This document shows, piece after piece, positions 56,608 to 64,000 of a stretch of DNA of 64,000 nt. Both the position numbers and the translations under genes were made by a program. The notes under the pieces are model-generated. The model was given only the letters and a program-made list of their open reading frames with translations. It made no database searches and was not told the origin of the DNA. The stretch is from Drosophila persimilis (lineage: Eukaryota; Arthropoda; Insecta; Diptera; Drosophilidae). Positions within the stretch are counted from its first letter, which is position 1. Each line of letters starts with the position of its first letter. The DNA lies in the NCBI RefSeq assembly GCF_003286085.1, contig NW_020825313.1, positions 2,418,001 through 2,482,000 of the forward strand. The letters run 5' to 3'.

Positions 56608-57556
56608 TTTCACCAGTAAAGGTTTCTTCGGGCAGCCATCTAGGCCCCTTACTCTTCAAACTCTTTATTCATGACTTGCCTTCGGTATTAACATACTCTC
56701 GAGTTCTTATGTATGCGGATGATGTTAAAGTCTGTGTCCAGTATAAGGAAATTTCATTTCATTCTCGCTTGCAATCCGATCTCAATAACTTTTAGTCATG
56801 GTGTTGTGCAAACTTGTTGCACCTTAATGCCTCGAAATGCAAAGTAATGACATTTCATCGTTTTAGACCCTTGTTGGCTCCCTACACCCTATGTGGCGGT
56901 TCTCTTTAGAGAATCACCCTGGTGAATGATCTTGGTGCTATATTAGACGCCAAGCTAAAGTTTTCTGAACACATTTCGACAATGGTAAATATGGCCATGG
57001 GCGTACTTCGGTTTATAAAGAGGTGGTCAAAAGAATTTGACGACCCCTATATAACAAAGACTCTCTATATCTCGCTAGTTCGTCCGATCTTAGAATATGG
57101 ATATAGAATCAGTACAGAAATATCTTTTACTCTTTGCTCTGCGGGGCCTTAACTGGGATGCGGGTGTGAGACTCCCATCTTACTCTAGTTGCTATTAGTA
57201 AACCTCCCATCCTTAGTTAACCGGAGGAAAATGGTATCCACCACTAATTCTCTTCCTCTTATTAAATTACTAATCCTCACAAACCTTTCTAGTAATTAGT
57301 AATTTTAGTGGTATTTGTATTTGTATTTTGACTGCATGCTTGGGATTTTAGTAAGTGTAGTACTAATTTTCCTCGCATAGTAGTCTAAGAGCTATCGTTC
57401 TTGCATGTTCACATTCGGTACGGCTACGCGCCGCGCGTCAGCCTTCTGCGCGTGTCACACGGGCCACTTGACGGTGCATTAATTGCATCGCTTCTTGAAA
57501 GATGCAGTCATTGCATGTAAACGTCCAAGTATAAAACGAGGGTGAACGTTGTGAGT
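56608..57556 (+). pseudogene. Non-LTR element J, copy d: RT C-terminal fragment
   Basis: Plus-strand copy starting inside RT just before the GxLGPLLF block. It includes YADDVK at about 56709-56726 and the frame 56922-57152 (KFSEHISTMV, KEFDDPYITKTL, LVRPILEYG), then decayed C-terminus and 3' untranslated region to about 57556. Frame changes and stops near 56790 and 56910 inactivate it. The 3' end is again followed by repeat R. Confidence 0.8.
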
Positions 57557-58376
57557 TTCTGCTGCGTAGCCACTGCAAATTGATTTGTTACTTTTGGCTA
57601 TACAAATTATCCGATCTGATTCGGATTCGGCAATATTCGGCAATCTGATAGATATGGCCATTCTCTATGATTGTGCGTTTTTAATTTTCTCCTACCTTCA
57701 AAATTGTGGTTGCCGCAGATTTTCGTCTTTTGTGTGTGCGGAGGGGGGTGGGGCAAAATTTTGAAACACACTTGTAACAGTGAGCAAAAATAAATACACT
57801 TGTAACAGTGAGCAAAAATGAATACACTTGTAACAGTGAGTTCTGCAGTGAAAAATTAAAAATAGTTTTGCAACAGTGGGAGCTATACAGTCATTTCTAA
57901 TAGTCCCTGAGATCTGTGGATGCCTCAGACTTTCGTCCTTTGCGGGGCGGAAGTGGGTGGGGCGAAGATTGGAAATAAACTTGTGCAGGTTCGATATCAT
58001 AGAGATCTCTGAGATCTAGCCGCTAATGTTTTGCGCTAAGCAAAGCCTGCTATGCTACGTGTGTGTTAGAGAGAGACAGGGCGAGAAAAAATGAAATTTT
58101 TTTCTTCATTTTAGCTATAATAATGATACGATCCAATTCAGATTCTGCAGTCTAAAAGATATGGTCATTCTTTACGATTCTGCGATTTTTGTTTTCTCGG
58201 ATCTTTAAAATTGTGGATGCCACAGATTTTCGTCTTTTGTGTGGGGGCGGAAGTGGACGGGGCGAAGTTTTGAAATATACTTGTAACAGTGACATATCAC
58301 AGAAGTCCGGATACAAAACGTCGTTGCTCTAGCTTTTATAGTCTTTGACCACTAGGCGTTCATAGGGACGAACCTG
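57557..58376 (-). repeat. Dispersed repeat R, copy d
   Basis: Minus-orientation R sequence with the CACAGATTTTCGTC boxes, a small tandem repeat (ACACTTGTAACAGTGAGCAAAAATGAAT-type units, about 57765-57840) and the GA-rich motif at 58058-58086. It ends at the CACTAGGCGTTCATAGGGACG block, so the distal 150 bp is missing. Confidence 0.72.
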
Positions 58377-58582
58377 GAAGGAAGGACCTGGAGAAGCGAG
58401 TCGCGCGCACGTGGAGGAGGCGGAAGATGCCTGAGTAAGAGGAATGCAACTCTTGGATGGTTATGGTACGGCACTAAGCGGTTGACTCCGCAAAGGTACA
58501 AGGGAGGGGTAGACTACGGGAAGGGGGAGCCCAGTTTTGTGGATTCCACTACGCCACTGGGTCCCCAGGAGAAGAGGAAGGG
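58377..58582. other. GC-rich unassigned segment
   Basis: Purine-rich, GC-rich sequence unlike its neighbours, between repeat R and the Tc1 element. No gene recognised. Confidence 0.35.
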
Positions 58583-59660
58583 TATTGAGTATGTACTCTT
58601 TTAATAATTAATGGAGTTAAACTTATGCTCCTGAAGCTTTTGCAGCCTACAGGGCATTGAATTAGCAAAGTTTTGTAGTGTTTCTATCCTGTTCCATTCT
58701 GCAACTATCGCCTGTTTTAATTGCTTCAATGTATCGCTCTGCCTTGTACAGGCATAGACTTTTGCTGCAAGGATTCCCCACATATCCTCAATTGGATTTA
58801 AGTCCGGACTCATTGAAACCCACTTAATCAACGGTTTATTGTGGGTCTCAAAATAGTCCATTGCGGCCCGGGAAACATGAATTGGCGCATTATCCTGCTG
58901 AAATGTCTATTGATCACCATGGAAATGCTCAGCAAATGAAAAAGGTTCACTATATATCAATTCTATCTATGCTTGAGCATTCATCCGGCCGGATATTAAA
59001 CATATTGGAGACCTCCCTTTAGCACTAAAGGCAGCCCATATCATTAGCGATCCATCACCATGGTTTGGCTTGTAGCAATTTGCCCGTGGATGACGCGGGT
59101 CTCTCCAATATTTATGATCGACATCTGAACCGTGTAAACTAATTTTTTTTTCATCACTAAAAATTAAATTTTCTAATTCGGGGTCCCAAGACTTGTGTTT
59201 TTCAAAAATGACATGCGCGCATCATTATGATGTTTAGTGTAGAGGAGTTTGGACACTTTCTTTTGATATGTCAGGTTAAAATTCTCGTTCAAAATTTGGC
59301 TCACACGTTGCCTGGGGATTGTTAACCCGAGTTCTGCCTTGATTTTGTTGCAGCTCATTAAGTCTTCAGTTGCAAACTGCCCCAAGTGCCGTTTTGTCAA
59401 TTCTATTATGGTGGATACTGGGCCAAGTCGACGATTTATGCGGTAACCGTCTGGATCTATGTAAATTTTTGAAATAGTATTTCGATGTCGATACATTAGC
59501 GGAGCTATTCGACCAGTTTTTATGCCGGCTAATTTCATTCTCTTGATCCCTCCCTGTTCTTCCTCAGAAAATGATTTACCATGTGGCATTTTTAACTAAA
59601 ATGCAATTTTTTTTAAATTTTTATTGCTTTGAAGCAATAATGAGTGCTTACGTACAGAAT
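58583..59660 (-). mobile_element. Tc1-type DNA transposon (decayed)
   Basis: The left end near 58585 (TTGAGTATGTACTC) and right end near 59645-59657 (GAGTGCTTACGTAC) are imperfect inverted repeats around a transposase pseudogene. Exact borders are approximate. Confidence 0.7.
58601..59589 (-). pseudogene. Tc1/mariner-type transposase (DD34E), broken
   Basis: About 330 codons from ATG 59587-59589 to the stop at 58601, close to the usual 340. The N-terminal paired-like helix-turn-helix (SFSEEEQGGIKRMKLAG..IAPLMYRHRNTI) and a second DNA-binding part lie at 59173-59589. The frame then changes near 59180. First catalytic Asp is in a FSDEKK block (about 59155), second in QQDNAPIHV (about 58890) and Glu in SPDLNPIED (about 58800), with 34 residues between the last two. 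At least one stop near 58975 and one at 58912 also break it. It is different from the palindromic Tc1 at 24908. Confidence 0.82.
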
Positions 59661-60040
59661 CAATCAGCTTGTCACTTTTACTGAAAAGATGCTAACACTG
59701 CGACTCTCAAAACATGAATAAACATGATTGCACATATATCTATTTTCTACGTAGAGCGCGAGCTTGATCTCTTATTTAAGCTAATGGTACCACAAATGGA
59801 GTTCAAAGAAGACGAAAATTTTTCATAACTGAGCACAACAATAAGAGATAAGAACTGCATAGTCAAACCAAACAAGCATCTATTACTTTTTGAGAAAAAT
59901 TGAAAATAATTTTTGCACATATAGCCATTTCACTAAGGTACTATTGTACTTGAATATGTGTAGATTTTGATTTGCGTGAAGTAAAAATATATGAAGGGCC
60001 CCTCCCAGCACCCGCGAGACATATCCTGTTGGTTTCGTTT
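59661..60040. other. No recognisable gene
   Basis: AT-rich; nothing identified. Confidence 0.4.
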
Positions 60041-60712
60041 ATTGTGAATATTGATATAACAAGGCGAACATTGTGAGTTTATCTAAATTTATACCACGTT
60101 CGGCAATCTGTAAGATATGGTCATTCTCTATGATTGTGCGTTTTATTTTTCTCGCATCTGCAATATTGTGGACGGAAATTGGTGGGGTTTTGAGATGATT
60201 TTGAGTTATACGTTTTATAGTGAGATCAAACAGTAGTGTGGATACCAAATTTGATTACTTTAGCCTTAATAGTCTCTGAGATTTGTGGATACCCTCAGAT
60301 TTTCGTCCTTTGTGGGGGCGGAAGGGCGTGTGGAAATTTTGATTGCTCTAGACCTGTGTGTTAGCGAGAGAGAATGAAATTGTTTTCTTGATTCTAGCTA
60401 TAATAATTATACGATCCAATTCAGATTCTGCAGTCTAGAAGATATGGTAATTTTCTACGATTCTGCCATTTTTGTTTTTTTGTATCTTTAAAATTGTAAA
60501 TGCCACAGATTTTCGTCTCTTGTGTGGGGCGGAAGTGGACGGGGCGAAGTTTTGATTTATAGTCTTTGAGCACTAGGCGCTCATAGGGACGGACAGACAG
60601 ACAGGACTTAATCGACTCGGCTAACGATGCTGTATTCTATTGATACTTTATACATTATGAGGTCGGAAACGCTTGCTTCTGGACGTTACACACATCCACT
60701 TTCACCACAAAT
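60041..60712 (-). repeat. Dispersed repeat R, copy e
   Basis: Minus-orientation copy that begins with GCGAACATTGTGAGTTT (the same edge that borders the J 3' ends elsewhere) and ends at CATCCACTTTCACCACAAATC. The GA-rich motif is partly changed (60354-60374). The terminal TATACCC end is absent. Confidence 0.7.
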
Positions 60713-61023
60713 CGTTAATTGATTCTATTTTTCAAGGCGAGTTTTATTTTGCATATGGTTTTATACCATATACCAAAACATAGACTACAAAAAAAAAAAC
60801 GGGAAAACCGTTAAACAAAAATATTTTGGTAGCCGTCGCTATTTAAAGTAAATTTAGAACCAAGAAATTGGAAAAAAAATTGTATGCTTGTTAAAAATTT
60901 TAAAAATTGTACTTTTGCATCTTCAATGGGGTTGCACAGTGACAATAATTAATCTTAATATCTTTTTGGTATAACTTGACTGTGTATTCATTTGAAGTAA
61001 GCAAACAATTTTTTTTTTAATTA

Positions 61024-61054
<31 letters not shown>

Positions 61055-61152
61055 TAATCCGAAACATCGAAAATTCTTAATGGCCAGCAATTAAGAAATT
61101 TACAAGGGGAGCGGAGCGCATTTCGGCCGGTGGAGTTCAATGCTATTGACAG
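60713..61152. other. No gene; AT-rich with microsatellite
   Basis: Contains poly-A runs and an (AT)n tract at 61032-61056. Nothing else recognised. Confidence 0.5.
61032..61056. repeat. (AT)12 microsatellite
   Basis: Uninterrupted alternating AT after a poly-A run. Confidence 0.9.
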
Positions 61153-61544
61153 TGTTCGGGCCAGCCGCCGAAGAATAACCGTAAATGTTTATAGATATTG
61201 TTATTGTATGTGCAGAGTGAGCCGCCTATGGTTTGCAAGCGTTGACGTTCTGCAGAGCTGCTGCGCTCTCCCGCTAAAAGGGCTTTCTGACGCCGCCACT
61301 TCGGCAATTACCTTGCTGTGCCGCCGCCACTTCGGCAATCACTTTTGAACTGCCGCCGTCGTCTTTTAGTTCCATACTAACCCCTCTGCGCATCGGTTGC
61401 ATATCAACCTCTTACCTATCTGGCCCTAGCAAGCAATCGGCTTCAGCTCAGCCATAATATTTAGGTAAATGTTATAAAGATTAACCAAGTCGCTTTTTTA
61501 TTGTGGAAACAAATATGTGCCAAAGAAGCTAGGCATCTCAAACA
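61153..61544 (+). repeat. 5' LTR of BEL-C (left edge inferred)
   Basis: 392 bp. Left edge set at TGTTCGGGCCAGCC by analogy with BEL-A and B LTR starts; right edge TCTCAAACA is fixed by the primer site. No partner LTR is in the window. Confidence 0.65.
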
Positions 61545-61545
61545 A

Positions 61546-61565
61546 TGGTGACCCCCCGACGTGAT
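61546..61565 (+). other. Primer-binding site of BEL-C with two extra C
   Basis: TGGTGACCCCCCGACGTGAT has six C where the tRNA-Trp site has four. Confidence 0.75.
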
Positions 61566-61877
61566 ATAAAAACATCACTTAATCTCGTTCCGTTTAAAAA
61601 ACTTATTAATTGCGTAATATTTTGTTGTTGGGTAGTTTAACTACCAACAAATATATTGTGGTTAAAAAACAGTTTAAAGTGCAAGTTCAGTGAGAGTGCT
61701 GCTGGAATATTTATATACAAATTCCGGTACTTTAAGCGTCGAAACTCTCATTCTCTGCGCAGCTGCAGCCGCGGTTCTTGACTTTTCGTGTCTTGCATTC
61801 TCGCTCTCGCGTCTATACATCGTCGCTTAAGCGGTATTTCATTTTCCGTTGTTGTGTCGAATTGCACAACGGTTAAC

Positions 61878-64000
61878 ATGGACAACGATCCGAATACAGG
61901 CGCGGGTGGAAATATTGTGGTGGCTGATTCCAGACTGAGTCTGTATAAGCGTAAAAGTCAGTCATTATATGATCGATTGCACAGGCTTGGCGAATCCTTC
62001 GCGGGGATCACACGCCGCTGCCCATTCTACGACTCTGCCAAGCCATTCCGGACATATTACCATCATCATGGCTCACAAGCAGCGACTTCCTGAGCTGAAG
62101 GTGCCTTAGTTTTCTGAACCGAGTTTTCGGATTTTATGGCAATTTTCAATTCAGTGACATCGAGAAATTCCAGCCCCTTCGCTCTTGCCTCGCCGATGCG
62201 GCTTTGGATCCGGTTCGATCGTTGGAGCTCTCCAGTGCCAATTATCGTGCGGCTCTGGATATACTCAATAAAACCTCTAATAACAAAAGACTTGTTTTCC
62301 AGGCACACATCAAGAAGATTCTTGGGATAAAGAGGGTAGACTCGCCTTCTGCTAAAAGGCTTCGGGAGTTTTCGGATGCAGTCAATTTACACATGCGAGC
62401 GTTGCAGACATTGGGAACTGCTGAGGAGATTTCAGGATTCATGGTCATCAACATGCTGCTGCAGAAATTGGATTCGAAGACGCAAACCAAATGGGAGGAG
62501 CACACATCGTCGGATGCTATACGTACCGCAGAGGAATTCTTCGAATTCTTGCAGCAACGCTGCCAGAAAATGGAGCGATTGGAATATGCTACAGCGACAC
62601 ACGCTAGTAGCGATCAGGTGGGAAAAAACCATTCCTATACGCAGGTTAAGAAAACGTTTGTAGCTTCCAACTCTTCCGCCGACCCGTCTGTATGCGTCTT
62701 TTGCCACTCAGCGGGCCATGGAATATACTCGTGCAAGATATTCGGAAATCTCTCACCGTTGCTGCGCCACAAAGAAGTGAAGAAGCTTTCCCTATGCTTC
62801 AATTGCCTAAAACCGGGACACCGGACCCGCGCATGCAATAGTGGAAAATGTCGAGTATGCGGCGGTAGGCATCATAGTTTGTTGCACATCGATAGTATAC
62901 AGCCCACAACACAAAGCTGCCCAGGTATTACTCCTCCCGATCTGGCCGTTCAACCGGACACTCTTTCCGTTGCTCGAAATTCTGCTAGCAACTCGTCTCT
63001 ACCTTCGTCTACCTCTCTTGCTGCCCAAGGTCTTCACTCTGATGTCGTGCTTCTGGCTACAGCCGTGGTTCTCGTGAAGAATCGGTCTGGCGTTTTAGTT
63101 CCTTAGATTCAGGATCGCAGCTGCATCTCGTGACATCCAGGTTCGCTCAGCAGCTTCAGCTTGGGAGAACTCAATCGTCTGCACTTGTGTCTGGGCTGGG
63201 CGATACCAGCGTTTCTACTGAGGGATCCACCATAAGCATTTTTATGCATTCTCGCACCTCTGCTTACACAACTACGCTTACTGCTCTCATCGCCCCCACG
63301 ATTACCGATTCTCAACCAAGTATGACAGTAAATGTATCCGATTGGAGTATTCCATCTAACATTCAGCTCGCTGATCCTGCATTTTTGATCTCCTCTGCGT
63401 AGGGCAAATCAAACTCACCGATGGCCTGCCTCTTCTGCAGAAGACCCGGCTTGGGTGGATCGTATCTGGCGGTGGACAGAAGGTATCAAGCTCGGCGCTT
63501 TTGGCCACACACAATTTTCCAGATTCGATAGCTGCAAGGTTGGATAAAACTCTTCGTATGTTTTGGGAAGTCGAGAATTGTGTGGACGTTGGGTTGAATA
63601 CCAGAGAAGAAGACGATTGTGAAGCACATTTCGTAAGCCACCTATCACGGTTGCCATCCGGGGAGTATGCAGTTCGTCTGCCACTAAATAACAATACTGA
63701 TCGTTTAGGAGAATCTTATGCTCAGGCTTATCGACGGTTCATCAGTCTGGAGCGAAAACTGGAGCGTAATCCTACACTCAAGGAGCGGTATTCCGCCTTT
63801 ATGAGGGAGTACATTGATTTGCATCATATATACCAAGTCAACCCTGATTCCCGTAGCCTCTGAAAATATTTCTTGCCTCATCACTGTGTCCTAAAGGAGG
63901 ACAGTACGACGACAAAACTCCGTGTCGTTTTCGATGGATCCGCAGCTTCATCAACTGGATATTCTCTAAATGATGTGATGATGACAGGCCGTGTTATTCA
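61878..64000 (+). pseudogene. gag-pol: BEL-C gag-pol, N-terminal half (multiple deletions)
   Basis: The start ATG 61878 opens 71 codons of gag, then a deletion and stops to about 62203. Gag resumes 62204-63106 with three zinc knuckles (CVFCHSAGHGIYSC, CFNCLKPGHRTRAC and CRVCGGRHHSLLH, about 62690-62890). A short deletion at about 63104 removes the codons before the protease DSGS. The protease region is read 63107-63402, with another deletion near 63390-63405. The frame 63501-63863 leads into RT, with a stop at 63861-63863, then KYFLPHHCVLKED and KLRVVFDGSAASSTGYSLND up to the window end. Homology to BEL-A and BEL-B is clear throughout. Confidence 0.88.

Larger units (their letters stand above)
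61153..64000 (+). mobile_element. BEL/Pao retrotransposon BEL-C, 5' part (runs off window)
   Basis: 5' LTR 61153-61544, altered tRNA-Trp primer site 61546-61565 and frame-broken gag-pol to the window end. Closest in protein to BEL-A among the copies here. Confidence 0.85.

Overview
This is a transposon-dense stretch of an insect genome, almost certainly heterochromatin or a transposon-rich island of a Drosophila species. The evidence is several BEL/Pao LTR retrotransposons primed by tRNA-Trp, an mdg1/gypsy-type LTR element, a roo-like BEL remnant with an env-like region, I-clade and CR1/jockey-type non-LTR elements, Tc1-type DNA transposons, and a dispersed 'TATACCCGATA' repeat of a kind I associate, from memory only, with obscura-group Drosophila. 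I recognise no host gene, tRNA or rRNA anywhere in the 64 kb. The species cannot be fixed from sequence alone.

Layout. 1-3690: dispersed repeat R, then a decayed minus-strand non-LTR element (family J). 4230-12662: a plus-strand non-LTR element (K), split by BEL-A (6070-12574, TSD ACATG). 12663-16973: a second J copy, split by a small gypsy-type element G (14053-16607, TSD TAAG). 16975-18780: two fragments of another BEL lineage (D). 18781-39715: one 5'-truncated I-clade element broken by three insertions: BEL-B1 (18911-24596, TSD CTGTA), a perfectly palindromic Tc1 derivative (24908-26199, TA duplication), and a tandem BEL dimer with three LTRs and two interiors (27261-39673, TSD TTAGC). 39740-45950: a non-LTR ORF1 remnant, an R copy, a roo-like BEL remnant (integrase plus env-like), and an unassigned region with a possible spliced gene relic. 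45960-48370: a minus-strand non-LTR remnant. 50323-57556: R interrupted by a truncated non-LTR RNase H element, then the best-preserved J copy and another J fragment. 57557-60712: R copies around a broken Tc1 transposase gene. 61153-64000: the 5' part of BEL-C, which runs off the window.

The only element that looks fully coding is the second BEL-B interior (33963-39221, 1752 codons): gag with zinc knuckles, protease, reverse transcriptase, RNase H and integrase in one frame, between identical LTRs with an intact primer-binding site. Its tandem neighbour carries a small frame-breaking tract shared with the much older B1 copy. The points most worth checking are the dimer and its sharply bounded mosaic patch, the 554-bp perfect hairpin, the gutted G element with almost identical LTRs and tRNA-Leu-like sequence at both internal edges, and the GA-rich motif kept in several R copies. 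Insertion order can be read from the nesting. No bacterial-type operon or CRISPR logic applies here.
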